From assembly GCF_014698235.1 (NCBI RefSeq), contig NZ_JACJSP010000007.1:144972-208971 (forward strand): a DNA stretch of 64,000 nt, written 5' to 3'. The notes beneath the pieces were generated by a model, which was not told where the DNA came from, made no database searches, and saw only the letters and a program-made list of their open reading frames with translations. Position numbers and translations under genes: made by a program. This document shows, one piece after another, positions 19,621 through 28,878 of the stretch (position 1 is the stretch's first letter; each line of letters starts with the position of its first letter). The stretch is from Limnothrix sp. FACHB-406 (lineage in GTDB: Bacteria > Cyanobacteriota > Cyanobacteriia > CACIAM-69d).

Positions 19621-20335
19621 CGTTAAATTACTCCCAAGGGTTAATCAAACGCCCATTCACTTCATTGCCAATCACGTCATTGCCGATCGTGGCCACTGCC
19701 GAATCATGAGCCATCGATTACGTGACAACACATGACAACCGAATCGCGGCAGCCGAATCGTGGCAGCCGAATCGCGGCAACTAAGGCATGGCAACTCAGT
19801 CATGGCGCTGTCATGGCGTTGATGGTTCTGAGTTTAAAGGGCGTGACTGGGGTTTAGGGCAAATCTTTTGGATTCTGTTCCATTCTGAGCCAGTTGCTTG
19901 GTTTCAGTATCTGTACCTTGATCCCACCCCAGAATTTCTGCCCCGCCAAGTCAACCCAAACCGCCCACCGACTCGCATTGGACTGCGGGGAGCAATCGCC
20001 CGTAGAATCTCACCCGCAACGGCCGCTTTCCGATAAGATGAAGGAATGCTTAGATGCGCCCTCATCGGTGACCCGTCTCGATGCCCCTTGGTCGCGGCCT
20101 GGTTATCGTCATCTTCGAGCCAGCCGACTGCCTCGCTGCGGTCTATTCAGACGCAAGCCGACTGAGCCGGATGCAAGGCCCGCCCGCTCACCTTCTCGAT
20201 CGCAGCATTTTCAGAGTTTTCAACGGCTCAGATCTGTTGTCGGATCGATCATTGCACCCCCGTTGTGCGACGATAACCCTCACCCCGTCAGACTAGAACC
20301 TGGGCGGCTTGGGGGGCTGTCCAATAGGAGTCATC
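19621..20335. other. Intergenic region ahead of acpP with 14-bp tandem repeats
   Basis: 715 bases. At 19739-19780 a 14-base unit CCGAATCG(C/T)GGCAG occurs three times, followed by degenerate units to ~19808. AGGAG at 20326-20330 is the acpP ribosome-binding site. Long frames here lack any recognisable domain. The HdrB-like and acpP promoters must both lie in it; I could not place them with confidence. Confidence 0.6.
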
Positions 20336-20575
20336 ATGTCAGCTCTAATTTTCGAAAAAGTTAAAAAAATCGTAGCCGATCAGCTCAGCGTTGAGGATGA
20401 AAAGGTCGTACCGGAAGCTAGCTTTAGCAACGACCTGGGTGCAGACTCCCTGGACACCGTTGAGTTAGTCATGGCCCTCGAAGAAGAATTTGATATCGAA
20501 ATTCCTGACGAAGCGGCTGAGAAAATCACCACCGTGCAAGAAGCGGTTGACTATATCCTCGCTCAACAATCTTAG
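20336..20575 (+). CDS. acpP: Acyl carrier protein
   Basis: 79 residues from ATG 20336, which follows AGGAG at 20326-20330; an in-frame start at 20309 adds an unlikely extension. Acidic four-helix protein with the phosphopantetheine-attachment motif [12 protein letters not shown] (Ser of DSL). It carries growing acyl chains in type II fatty-acid synthesis. fabF follows after 77 bases on the same strand, a common arrangement. Confidence 0.98.
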   Translation: MSALIFEKVKKIVADQLSVEDEKVVPEASFSNDLGADSLDTVELVMALEEEFDIEIPDEAAEKITTVQEAVDYILAQQS

Positions 20576-20652
20576 TTATTGCAGCCCGATCGCCCACTGA
20601 CGGCTCGTAGACCTCTCGTGCTGGGTTTGCAGACCTCCAGACTGTTATCACC

Positions 20653-21963
20653 ATGACCAGTTCCAACCGCGTTGACACCCCTGTGGCAAGCGCTGCCGGT
20701 GCGGCCCCCGCTGACGAACCCCGTCGGCGCGTTGTCGTCACCGGTCTGGGCGCAATTACCCCCATTGGCAACACCCTCAGTGAATATTGGGATGGGCTAA
20801 TGGCGGGGCGTAACGGCATTGGGCCGGTTACGCTGTTTGATGCCTCACGCCACGACTGCCGAATTGCCGGCGAACTGAAGGACTTTGATCCGCTGCAATA
20901 CATCGATCGCAAAGATGCCAAGCGGATGGATCGGTTCACGCAAATCGCGGTTTGTGCCAGTAAGCAAGCCGTTGCAGATGCCCAGTTCGTGATCAACGAC
21001 CTGAACGCTGAGCAGGTTGGGGTGTTAATCGGAACCGGCATTGGGGGACTGAAGGTTCTCGAAGACCAGGTGGAAGTGCTACTCCATCGTGGGCCCGATC
21101 GATGCAGCCCCTTCATGATTCCCACCATGATTGCCAACATGGCCGCTGGTCTGACGGCAATCCAACTGGGGGCCAAGGGGCCAAACTCTTGCACGGTGAC
21201 AGCTTGCGCGGCCGGATCCAACTCGATCGGGGATGCGTTCCGGCTCGTGCAGCGAGGCTATGCCCAGGCGATCGTGTGCGGCGGCTCAGAAGCAGCCATC
21301 ACACCGCTGGGGATGGCCGGCTTCGCAGCCATGAAGGCCATGTCCACCCGCAACGATGATCCCACCCGCGCCAGCCGTCCCTTTGACCAAGGACGCGACG
21401 GCTTCGTCATGGGCGAAGGAGCCGGGATTCTGTTGCTTGAAGAACTGGATCACGCCCTCAGCCGGGGAGCCAAAATTTACGCGGAAATCATCGGCTACGG
21501 GATGACCTGCGATGCGTACCACATGACGGCTCCAGTTCCCGGCGGGGAAGGCGCAGCCCGAGCCATTCGCTTGGCCATGAAGGATGCAGGCATCACTCCC
21601 AACCAAGTGAACTACATCAACGCCCACGGAACCAGCACCCCCGCCAACGATTCCACGGAAACAGCGGCCATCAAAGCGGCTTTGGGTGAGGACGTGGCTT
21701 CCAAGGTGGCCATTAGCTCTACCAAGTCCATGACTGGCCACCTCCTGGGTGGCTCCGGTGGAATTGAAGCAGTGGCGACGGTCATGGCGATCGTCCATAA
21801 CAAGGTTCCGCCAACCATTAACCTGGATGATCCTGACCCCGCTTGCGATTTGGACTATGTGCCCAATCAAGCAAGGGAAATGCCGGTGGAAGTGGCCCTG
21901 TCAAATTCCTTTGGCTTTGGTGGTCACAACGTAACGCTCGCCTTCCGTAAATATCGCGGCTAG
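20653..21963 (+). CDS. fabF: Beta-ketoacyl-ACP synthase II
   Basis: 436 residues. Catalytic triad visible: Cys in [14 protein letters not shown], His in [15 protein letters not shown], and His in [17 protein letters not shown]-terminal [15 protein letters not shown] is the family end. It elongates acyl-ACP with malonyl-ACP in the cytosol. A ~25-residue Ala/Pro-rich N-terminal extension precedes [15 protein letters not shown]. Second gene of the acpP-fabF unit; a strong hairpin follows the stop. Confidence 0.98.
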   Translation: MTSSNRVDTPVASAAGAAPADEPRRRVVVTGLGAITPIGNTLSEYWDGLMAGRNGIGPVTLFDASRHDCRIAGELKDFDPLQYIDRKDAKRMDRFTQIAVCASKQAVADAQFVINDLNAEQVGVLIGTGIGGLKVLEDQVEVLLHRGPDRCSPFMIPTMIANMAAGLTAIQLGAKGPNSCTVTACAAGSNSIGDAFRLVQRGYAQAIVCGGSEAAITPLGMAGFAAMKAMSTRNDDPTRASRPFDQGRDGFVMGEGAGILLLEELDHALSRGAKIYAEIIGYGMTCDAYHMTAPVPGGEGAARAIRLAMKDAGITPNQVNYINAHGTSTPANDSTETAAIKAALGEDVASKVAISSTKSMTGHLLGGSGGIEAVATVMAIVHNKVPPTINLDDPDPACDLDYVPNQAREMPVEVALSNSFGFGGHNVTLAFRKYRG

Positions 21964-22040
21964 GATTTTTCCTAGCATCGCGATCGACTGGAATGCAAGG
22001 GAGTTCAAACTGAATTTGGCGCTCAGTTCGGCGCAATCCG

Positions 22041-22069
22041 TAGGGGTGGGTTCTGGGAACCTGCCCCTA
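22041..22069 (+). terminator. Hairpin downstream of fabF
   Basis: A 13-bp stem (22041-22053 with 22057-22069, two wobble pairs) with a TGG loop, 77 bases after fabF. It lacks a strict T-run (TTGATTT follows), so it could also be an mRNA-stabilising stem. Confidence 0.6.
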
Positions 22070-22070
22070 T

Positions 22071-22126
22071 TGATTTGGTGGAATTAATTCGGTGAAATTG
22101 ATTTGGTGGAATTAATTCGGTGAAAT
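22071..22126. repeat. Perfect 28-bp tandem duplication
   Basis: Bases 22071-22098 are repeated exactly at 22099-22126, and a diverged partial third unit runs to ~22150. The unit contains GGTGGAATTAATTCGGTGAA. It sits between convergent fabF and trmB. Confidence 0.95.
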
Positions 22127-22163
22127 TAATTCGATCGATTCGGTGAATTGCTAGATTTCGCCA

Positions 22164-22799
22164 TCAAATGCGATCGAACAAGGCCCGATAAACCGGCAAG
22201 CCTTGATCCAAAACCGATTTTTCCCGTTCGGTGGGAATCGGTAACGGATTTTGCGTCAACCAAGGAAGGGAATGGGTGAGCCGAAAAGCCGCATGTTCAC
22301 AGAAGCGATCGCGCATTTCGATCGCCACTTCTTCGATGTCTGATTGCACAAAAACCTGTGCCCCCAAGGGTAAAAACTCCGCCAAATCCTTGACCAAGCT
22401 GGGTTGCACGACCCGGCGCTTTTGGTGGCGTTTTTTGAACCAAGGATCGGGAAATTGAATCGTTACCCGCTGCACAGTTCCTGGGGGCAAGGATGCCAAC
22501 AGAGGGCGGATTGAGCGATTGGCATTACAAGGCAAATACCGCACATTTTCGAGGCCGCGTTCTTCGGCCCAGCGGTTGGCTTGATGCACCAAGGGTTCGC
22601 GAATTTCGAGGCCCAAAAAGTTCCAGGTTGGCTCTTGGGCCCCCATGGCTAAGATGAAATGCCCCTTCGCACAGCCAATGTCGAGATGAAGGGGCCGATC
22701 GAGTTGGCGAAACAGTTGCGACCAATTGGGGGGTTCGATCGCCCGATCATAATGGCGACTGAGGGGATTGACATGCTCACGAACACGCACCAAGGCCAC
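22164..22799 (-). CDS. trmB: tRNA (guanine-N7-)-methyltransferase
   Basis: 211 residues from GTG 22799. That start is preferred because family members begin near VRVREHVNPLS and a GAGG lies eight bases upstream; a longer frame to 22922 exists. SAM-binding LHLDIGCAKGHFILAMG and the signature IQFPDPWFKKRHQKRRVVQP are both present. The enzyme makes m7G46 in tRNA variable loops. It follows urtE on the same strand by 166 bases. A perfect hairpin abuts the start codon. Confidence 0.95.
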   Translation of the reverse strand: MALVRVREHVNPLSRHYDRAIEPPNWSQLFRQLDRPLHLDIGCAKGHFILAMGAQEPTWNFLGLEIREPLVHQANRWAEERGLENVRYLPCNANRSIRPLLASLPPGTVQRVTIQFPDPWFKKRHQKRRVVQPSLVKDLAEFLPLGAQVFVQSDIEEVAIEMRDRFCEHAAFRLTHSLPWLTQNPLPIPTEREKSVLDQGLPVYRALFDRI

Positions 22800-22827
22800 G
22801 GGAGGTTTCCTCAACTCAAAACCTCCC
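22800..22827 (-). promoter_or_regulatory. Hairpin directly ahead of trmB start
   Basis: A perfect 9-bp stem (GGGAGGTTT / AAACCTCCC) encloses a 10-base loop. On the trmB strand it ends immediately before GTG 22799, and the presumed Shine-Dalgarno GAGG is in the loop. It could tune trmB translation or end upstream transcription. Confidence 0.55.
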
Positions 22828-22964
22828 GATCCTACCGCTTCAATTGAATGCGATCGCGATCGGGAGCAAGATTTTGGAAAGTTGAGGGAAGTCCCCGCAA
22901 TAAGAACGTGATGAGAGCGCAATAGGACTGGCGAAATCCGGCATTCACGCCCTACACCAATTCC

Positions 22965-23681
22965 CTAAACCGCCAGGAATTGTTGGATGGTTTCGTTGCT
23001 GAGTTCGCTCGTGTCACCGGAGGCCACCATTGAGCCTTTTTGCATGGCGTAGTAGTGATTAGCCTTGCGCACAAAGTGCAAGTGCTGTTCCACTAACAAC
23101 ACCGCAATGCCGGTCGATCGAATGATATGTTGCACCGCTTCTTCAATCTGCAACACGATCGAGGGTTGAATCCCTTCCGTGGGTTCATCCAGCACCAAAA
23201 GTTTCGGTTTGCCCATCAAAGCCCGCCCGATCGCCAGTTGCTGTTGTTGACCGCCGGACAGGTCGCCCCCCATCCGATTCAGCATGGTTTTCAACACCGG
23301 AAATAGATCAAAAATTTCTTCAGGAATCGTTAAGTCTTTGGCATTTGCTCCGGCGCGATCGGTTCCTCGGCAAGCTTCCAAACCCAACAACAGGTTTTCC
23401 CGCACCGTCAGCCGGGGAATGATATCGCGACCTTGGGGCACATAGCCAATGCCCAACTTTGCTCGGCGATCGGGAGACAAATGGGCGATCGGAGAATCAG
23501 CCAGGGCGATCGCACCGCTCCGAGGCGGCAGCAGTCCCACAATGGTTTTCAGAAGCGTCGTTTTTCCCACCCCATTCCGACCAATTAAGCAAGTCATTTC
23601 CCCTTCGCGAACGGTCATATCCACATCGCGCAGAATATGACTTTCACCGTAATAAACATTCAAGCCCGAAACCTTCAACAT
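22965..23681 (-). CDS. urtE: Urea ABC transporter ATP-binding subunit UrtE
   Basis: 238 residues. Walker A GRNGVGKTTLLKTIVG, signature DLSGGQQQQLAIGRAL, Walker B LLVLDEPTEGI, and the UrtE-type LNVYYGESHILRDV start. Branched-chain-amino-acid (LivF-like) ATPase family; position as last gene of the urt set assigns it to urea uptake. GGAGG precedes the ATG. 55 bases separate it from urtD. Confidence 0.96.
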   Translation of the reverse strand: MLKVSGLNVYYGESHILRDVDMTVREGEMTCLIGRNGVGKTTLLKTIVGLLPPRSGAIALADSPIAHLSPDRRAKLGIGYVPQGRDIIPRLTVRENLLLGLEACRGTDRAGANAKDLTIPEEIFDLFPVLKTMLNRMGGDLSGGQQQQLAIGRALMGKPKLLVLDEPTEGIQPSIVLQIEEAVQHIIRSTGIAVLLVEQHLHFVRKANHYYAMQKGSMVASGDTSELSNETIQQFLAV

Positions 23682-23736
23682 CCCCAGTCCTCCATCTCAA
23701 TTACTTGGGTCTTTTCTAGGGGCAATTGCCAGATCC

Positions 23737-24516
23737 CTAGTCCTCGTCTTCTTTGCCCAAATAGACTTCAATCACCCGTTCATCGCTTTGCACTTCATCC
23801 ATCGTGCCTTCAAACAGCAATGATCCCTCATGTAAAACCGTCACTGTACGGGCAATTTGCCGCACAAATTCCATATCATGCTCAATCACAATGATCGAAT
23901 GAACTTCTGCCAAAGAAATCAATAATTCTCCCAGTTGGTAGGTTTCTTCATCGGTTAAACCGGCCGCCGGTTCATCCACCAACAAAAGATCGGGCGATTG
24001 AGCAACCAACATGCCAATTTCTAGCCGTTGTTTTTCCCCATGGGAGAGCAGGGCCGCCGGTAATTGGGCTTTGCTGGTGAGTCCTAGGGTTTCCAAGAGC
24101 TGGGCAACGGACTGTCGTTCCGATCGCAGGGGTTTCCGAAACAAACTATGGAGCACGCCTTTTTGGGGATTGCCCGACAGTTCCAAATTTTGGGCCACGG
24201 TCAAGTTTTGATAAACCCGAGGCGTTTGGAATTTGCGACCAATACCCAAGCGCGCAATTTCGTATTCACTGCGCCCTTTGAGACTGCGGCCCTTAAACAA
24301 CACATCCCCTTGGGTGGGCTTGACCTTGCCCGTGATTGTGTCCAAAAACGTGGTTTTTCCTGCACCGTTGGGCCCAATCACCACCCGCAATTCGCCGGGG
24401 GCCATGCTGAAGGTTAGGTTATTCAGGGCCTTGAATCCATCAAAGTTGACGGTCAGGTTTTGAATGGCGAGGATTGGCTGAGCCGCCGCCGTCGGCAGAT
24501 CCAAAGAATGGGTCAT
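23737..24516 (-). CDS. urtD: Urea ABC transporter ATP-binding subunit UrtD
   Basis: 259 residues. Walker A GPNGAGKTTFLDTITG, signature LLSHGEKQRLEIGMLVAQ (SHGEKQ, as usual for UrtD/LivG), Walker B LLLVDEPAAGLT and the switch His in VIEHDMEFV. LivG-like ATPase paired with UrtE. Its ATG overlaps the urtC stop by four bases, implying translational coupling. Confidence 0.96.
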   Translation of the reverse strand: MTHSLDLPTAAAQPILAIQNLTVNFDGFKALNNLTFSMAPGELRVVIGPNGAGKTTFLDTITGKVKPTQGDVLFKGRSLKGRSEYEIARLGIGRKFQTPRVYQNLTVAQNLELSGNPQKGVLHSLFRKPLRSERQSVAQLLETLGLTSKAQLPAALLSHGEKQRLEIGMLVAQSPDLLLVDEPAAGLTDEETYQLGELLISLAEVHSIIVIEHDMEFVRQIARTVTVLHEGSLLFEGTMDEVQSDERVIEVYLGKEDED

Positions 24517-25682
24517 GATTTATCCTGCAATTCTTCGCGCTCAAATTGAACTTCGGGATCGGTTTCCAAGCTGGGATAGGTAGCAACCGGCTGGGGCGAT
24601 CGACCGATCAATCGGTTGATTAAATCCATGCCAGAGGTCTTGAGCCAACCAACAATGCCGTCGGGCAACACCATCACCACCAGTAGGAACAAGCCCCCTT
24701 GGAAAAAGAGCCAAATTGCTGAGAATTGTTCACTCAAAAGGCTTTTGGCAAAGTTCACCAACACCGCTCCCACAATTGCGCCCAGGAGCGTGGCACGCCC
24801 GCCGACGGCCACCCAAATCACCATCTCGATCGAGAAGGGAATATCCATGGTTTTGGGCGACACAATTCCCGATTGCAGGGTAAATAATGCCCCTGCCAAC
24901 CCCGCCAGGGCCGCAGAAACCGCAAACACCACCACCTTAAAACCCGTGGGGTTGTAGCCAGAAAAACGCACCCGAGGTTCATCATCCCGAATGGCGATCA
25001 GGAGTCGCCCAAAGCGGCCAGAAATGAGCCAACGACAGACTAAATAGGCAACCACCAATCCACCAACCGTGATGAAATAGATGATTTTTTGGGTTCCTGG
25101 GGATGAAATATCAAAGCCCAGAAATTGCCCAAAATTGGTCAACCCATTGGTACCGTTAATTAACTTTTGCTGACCATTGAAAAAGTTGAAGAAAACAATG
25201 GTCGCCGCCTGGGTCAGAATGGAGAAATAAACGCCTCGAATTCGGTTCCGAAACACCAAATAGCCCAGAATACTAGCGGCAACCATGGGAACGGCAACCA
25301 TGCCAACCAAAGTTACCGGAAAGTTATAGAACGGTTGCCAAAACCAAGGTAGTTCCGTCACCCCATACAGGGACATAAATTCTGGCAATTTCACCGTGGC
25401 ATCGGGCGGAATTTGTACTAGCTTCAGGTGCATGGCCAAGGCATAGCCACCCAGGGTAAAAAACACCCCATGCCCCAAGCTCAACAGACCCGTATAGCCC
25501 CAGATCAGGTCAATGCCCAAGGCCACGATCGCCAAGGATAGATAGCGACCCAGAAGGTTCAGGCGAAAATCCGACAGCAACAGTGGGATCAAAAGCGCCA
25601 CAATGAGGAGAACAATGGCTGCCCAATCCTCCGAACTGAGGGGAATTGATCGCTGTTTTCGGGTTGAAGGTAAAGATCCCAT
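24513..25682 (-). CDS. urtC: Urea ABC transporter permease UrtC
   Basis: 389 residues from ATG 25682 (an in-frame TTG at 25697 is less likely). LivM-type permease with about ten hydrophobic segments; signature GLLSLGHGVFFTLGGYALAMH and GRFGRLLIAIRDDEPRVRFSGYN. The C-terminal ~40 residues are cytosolic. Forms the inner-membrane channel with UrtB. Coupled to urtD by ATGA overlap. Confidence 0.96.
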   Translation of the reverse strand: MGSLPSTRKQRSIPLSSEDWAAIVLLIVALLIPLLLSDFRLNLLGRYLSLAIVALGIDLIWGYTGLLSLGHGVFFTLGGYALAMHLKLVQIPPDATVKLPEFMSLYGVTELPWFWQPFYNFPVTLVGMVAVPMVAASILGYLVFRNRIRGVYFSILTQAATIVFFNFFNGQQKLINGTNGLTNFGQFLGFDISSPGTQKIIYFITVGGLVVAYLVCRWLISGRFGRLLIAIRDDEPRVRFSGYNPTGFKVVVFAVSAALAGLAGALFTLQSGIVSPKTMDIPFSIEMVIWVAVGGRATLLGAIVGAVLVNFAKSLLSEQFSAIWLFFQGGLFLLVVMVLPDGIVGWLKTSGMDLINRLIGRSPQPVATYPSLETDPEVQFEREELQDKS

Positions 25683-25743
25683 ACTCACATCCCGCAATGA
25701 GGATTGTCGTTAGCAATTGCTGCAATTCTCGAATTGGAATTTG

Positions 25744-25785
25744 AGAATCGAAACTGAAGAATCGAAACTAAAGAATCAAAGCTGG
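25744..25785. repeat. Three-copy 14-bp tandem repeat between urtB and urtC
   Basis: Units AGAATCGAAACTGA, AGAATCGAAACTAA and AGAATCAAAGCTGG are contiguous in the 159-base urtB-urtC spacer. It may affect the operon's internal RNA structure; no evidence of function beyond the repeat. Confidence 0.85.
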
Positions 25786-25841
25786 CAAAACGCACAATCT
25801 GGAGAAATGGATAAGCCGCAAAACATTTCCCAGATTGCTGT

Positions 25842-26990
25842 TTAGGACTCGACCGTCCGTCCCTTTTGGGGGAAAAGACCGCCTGGACGCACTTGCAAAA
25901 AGACGATGATGGCGGCAAAAACCATCACCTTAGCCATGCTGGCGGTGGCAAAGAAGTTGAAGAACTCCGCAAGGGGTGGAATCTTCTCGAACACAGCGGC
26001 CAGGGTTCCGGAACCAATCAGGAAACTCGCAGTACCAATGGCCAACGCGGCGACGATCGAGCCAACCAGTTTGCCAACACCACCCACCACCACCACCATG
26101 AAGGTATCAACGATGTAGTTTTGGCCGGTGTTGGGCCCCACGGAACCCAACAGGGCGATCGCGCTGCCCGCAATTCCCGCCAGCCCGGAACCGAGGGCAA
26201 AGGTCAAGGAATCGACGGTGTTGGTGGCAATGCCCAAGCAGGCGCTCATGCTGCGATTTTGGGTGACGGCACGGATGCGCAGGCCCCAGAGCGATCGATT
26301 CAGGAACCAATACAGGCCAAAGAGGCAAAGAATCGTTAGGGCAATGATGAACAATCGGGTGGAAGGTAATTGCGAATCCCCGATCGGAATCCCGCCCCGC
26401 AACCACCGGGGAGCCGTCACGTCCACGTTTTGGGCTCCGAACCAGGGCTTGGTGACCGTTAACTTAAATTGTTGAGCTAACAGGCTGCCCACGGCGAGCG
26501 AAATCCCCGCTGAAACCGGCAACAAAATGCTCAGGGCCTGGGTTTTGATGGCCACCCAATTGGTGCGTTTACCCAACAGCCCCCAAGCCCCAAAAAAGAG
26601 TGCACAAAACAGCACCAGCCCGATCGCCATCACCCAATTAATGCTGCGCACAAACTGCTGCAACATCAGGCTCACCCCCCAGGTGGCCAACAGGGTTTCC
26701 AGAGGGCGACCGTAGAGAAATCGCACCACCCCCCGTTCCAAAATTACCCCCGCGATCGCTGTCACAATAAAAGCAGCAATCAGCGCTGGGAAAATATAAA
26801 TTTCAAACGCCCCCTCTCCGAAGGATTTGAACAGATTCTGAACCAAAAACGTTGTGTAGGCTCCGAGCATCATCAGCTCGCCGTGGGCCATATTAATCAC
26901 ACCCATTAGCCCAAACACAATCGCCAGGCCTAATGCTGCAATGAGCAACACGGAGCCAATGCTAATTCCGCTAAAAATGGCATCAAGCAT
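25842..26990 (-). CDS. urtB: Urea ABC transporter permease UrtB
   Basis: 382 residues from ATG 26990 (MLDAIFSGISIGSVLLI), preferred over a TTG at 27053 because it starts at the first membrane helix as in the family. LivH-type signature GLMGVINMAHGELMMLGAY and the loop AVTQNRSMSACLGI, GSGLAGIAGSAIALLGSVGP. The ~60-residue insert (TVTKPWFGAQNVDVTAPRWL) in the middle is typical of UrtB versus LivH. Second gene of the operon. Confidence 0.96.
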   Translation of the reverse strand: MLDAIFSGISIGSVLLIAALGLAIVFGLMGVINMAHGELMMLGAYTTFLVQNLFKSFGEGAFEIYIFPALIAAFIVTAIAGVILERGVVRFLYGRPLETLLATWGVSLMLQQFVRSINWVMAIGLVLFCALFFGAWGLLGKRTNWVAIKTQALSILLPVSAGISLAVGSLLAQQFKLTVTKPWFGAQNVDVTAPRWLRGGIPIGDSQLPSTRLFIIALTILCLFGLYWFLNRSLWGLRIRAVTQNRSMSACLGIATNTVDSLTFALGSGLAGIAGSAIALLGSVGPNTGQNYIVDTFMVVVVGGVGKLVGSIVAALAIGTASFLIGSGTLAAVFEKIPPLAEFFNFFATASMAKVMVFAAIIVFLQVRPGGLFPQKGRTVES

Positions 26991-27160
26991 CTCAAGAACT
27001 GGGTTGAGTGTGCGGGTGAAATAAACCTCATTACCGTAGTCCTTCAACAACAAAGGGGCAGTGACGACTTGGCCGACTGCCCCTTGGCTGCTGTAGAACC
27101 GATGCCTATGCAGTGGCTATTGCCCGCCAAGCATCATCAGGGTTACAAAGATCAAATGGC

Positions 27161-28483
27161 TTAGATCTTGTACTTGCCGCCCTTCTTCGAATCCGACCAG
27201 TCGCAAGCGAAGCCCTTGGTTTCAGCCACAAATTGGTTCCAGGGCACCGGCTCGATCGCCTTATCCGTTGAAAACACGACCTTGAATTGACCGCTCTTTT
27301 CAATTTCGCCAATCCGCACCACCTTCGACAGGTGATGGTTAGCGTTCATGGTCACCATGCCTTCTGGGGCATCGAAGGTTTGGCCATAGGCAGCCGCCCG
27401 CACTTTTTCCAGGTCATCGGCGGTCTTCGCCTTTTCGACGGCTTGCTTCCACAGATAAACAGCAATGTAGGCCGCTTCCATGGGGTCATTCGTAACGCGA
27501 TCGGGGCCATATTTAGCCTTGAATGCATCCACGAATTTCTTGTTCGCCGGAGAATCCACCGACATGAAATAGTTCCAAGCGGCGTAGTGGCCTTCCAGGT
27601 ATTCCACCCCGATCGCTTTCACTTCTTCTTCCGCAATACTCACGGACATTGAAGGATATTTGTCAGGGCCCAAACCAGCCCCTTGCAACTGCTTGAAGAA
27701 TGCAACATTACTGTCACCATTCAAGGAGTTGAAGATTACACCACCGTTGGGTAGAGCGCTGCGAATCTTGGTGATGATGGGCGTAACTTCCGTGCCGCCC
27801 AGGGGAATGTAATCCTCACCAACAACTTTGCCGCCCAGCTTTTCCACTTGGGCTTTGATGATCGTGTTGGCAGTTCTCGGGAAAACGTAGTCAGAACCGA
27901 CCAGGAAGAATTCTTTACCTTTGTTTTTGAACAGCCACTCAACGGCCGGTTCAATCTGTTGGTTCGGCGCAGCGCCCGTGTAGAAGATGTTTTGGGAACA
28001 TTCCTGCCCCTCATACTGCACGGGATACCAAAGCATGTGCTTCTTCTCCTCGAAGACCGGCAGCACTGCCTTGCGGCTGGCAGAAGTCCAGCAGCCAAAA
28101 ATGGTGACCACCTTGTCTTGGTCAATCAGCTTCTTCGCCTTTTCTGCGAAGGTGGGCCAATCAGAGGCTCCATCTTCCACAACCGGCTCGATTTGCTTGC
28201 CCAGGACACCGCCGGCCTTGTTGATCTCTTCGATCGCCAGCAGTTCAGCATCAATCACGCTCTTTTCACTGATCGCCATCGTGCCGCTCTGGGAATGCAG
28301 AACGCCGACTTTGATCGTGTCACCACTAGCAGCAGGGGATCCGGCGGGGCTAGCCCCGGGGCTAGGGCTGCCCGGCGATGGAGCGCTTTCCGGGGCTTGG
28401 CCACAGGCCTTGAGTAAAACACTGGCACTCAGGGCAGCGGAGCCGTAAAACAGAAATTTACGGCGATTAAATTGACCGGACAT
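27161..28483 (-). CDS. urtA: Urea ABC transporter substrate-binding protein UrtA
   Basis: 440 residues. N-terminus [22 protein letters not shown] looks like a twin-arginine/lipoprotein signal with lipobox Cys ~27, then a Pro/Ser/Ala linker and a periplasmic binding fold ([56 protein letters not shown]). The WYPVQYEG segment is typical of UrtA/FmdD-type amide-binding proteins, unlike amino-acid binders. GAGGAG precedes the ATG. First gene of urtABCDE, behind an NtcA class II promoter. Confidence 0.96.
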   Translation of the reverse strand: MSGQFNRRKFLFYGSAALSASVLLKACGQAPESAPSPGSPSPGASPAGSPAASGDTIKVGVLHSQSGTMAISEKSVIDAELLAIEEINKAGGVLGKQIEPVVEDGASDWPTFAEKAKKLIDQDKVVTIFGCWTSASRKAVLPVFEEKKHMLWYPVQYEGQECSQNIFYTGAAPNQQIEPAVEWLFKNKGKEFFLVGSDYVFPRTANTIIKAQVEKLGGKVVGEDYIPLGGTEVTPIITKIRSALPNGGVIFNSLNGDSNVAFFKQLQGAGLGPDKYPSMSVSIAEEEVKAIGVEYLEGHYAAWNYFMSVDSPANKKFVDAFKAKYGPDRVTNDPMEAAYIAVYLWKQAVEKAKTADDLEKVRAAAYGQTFDAPEGMVTMNANHHLSKVVRIGEIEKSGQFKVVFSTDKAIEPVPWNQFVAETKGFACDWSDSKKGGKYKI

Positions 28484-28590
28484 TGTATTGTTTTACACTC
28501 CTCAGCTTTGCGTAAAAATCAGTTACAAACCCCGCTTATTGCCTGGATAAAGGACTCAAAAAAGCCCTGGCTTGTCCCGATTTTAGCGTC

Positions 28591-28632
28591 ATCCTAGGGC
28601 GCTGAAATATAGGTCGTTGTATCTGAAGATAC
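28591..28632 (-). promoter_or_regulatory. NtcA class II promoter of urtABCDE
   Basis: On the minus strand GTATCTTCAGATAC (28632-28619) is a perfect GTA-N8-TAC NtcA box; exactly 22 bases later comes TAGGAT (28596-28591), a perfect TA-N3-T -10 element. This is the canonical class II NtcA-activated arrangement. Predicted transcription start is near 28584, leaving a ~100-base leader to urtA. Activation under nitrogen limitation is inferred from NtcA biology. Confidence 0.9.
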
Positions 28633-28732
28633 AGAATTTTTTTTCCTGTTTTTCTGAAAGTCCTGACGGGGGCGAGTTTCAACGGGGGCCATCATCACAG
28701 ATTCTGATTGTTGTCATTCGATAATTTGGATA

Positions 28733-28872
28733 TTGTGCTGTTTTGAAAAAAACGTTATAACCGATACTTAACCAAATCCTCACTGATTATTTACTATCAG
28801 GATCAGCTTGTTCGCCGTTGTTTACAAGGGTGATGAGCTGAGTGAGGATTTACTAAAGTTTTGGTGTGAGGA
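28733..28872 (+). promoter_or_regulatory. Porin promoter and structured leader
   Basis: TTGTGC (28733-28738), 17 bases, TATAAC (28756-28761) make a plausible sigma-70 promoter. The leader contains a perfect 11-bp inverted repeat, 28774-28784 (AAATCCTCACT) with 28841-28851, spaced by 56 bases. GAGGA at 28868-28872 is the ribosome-binding site. A role of the inverted repeat in control is possible but unproven. Confidence 0.5.
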
Positions 28873-28878
28873 TAGATC

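Noticed and set aside
19894..20364. 156-codon frame upstream of and overlapping acpP
   Set aside because: Ser/Arg/Pro-rich without a domain; it runs into acpP in another frame.
28512..28526. GTA...TAC near the urtA start as a second NtcA box
   Set aside because: The spacing is nine bases rather than eight and it lies within the leader; the site at 28619-28632 fits perfectly.
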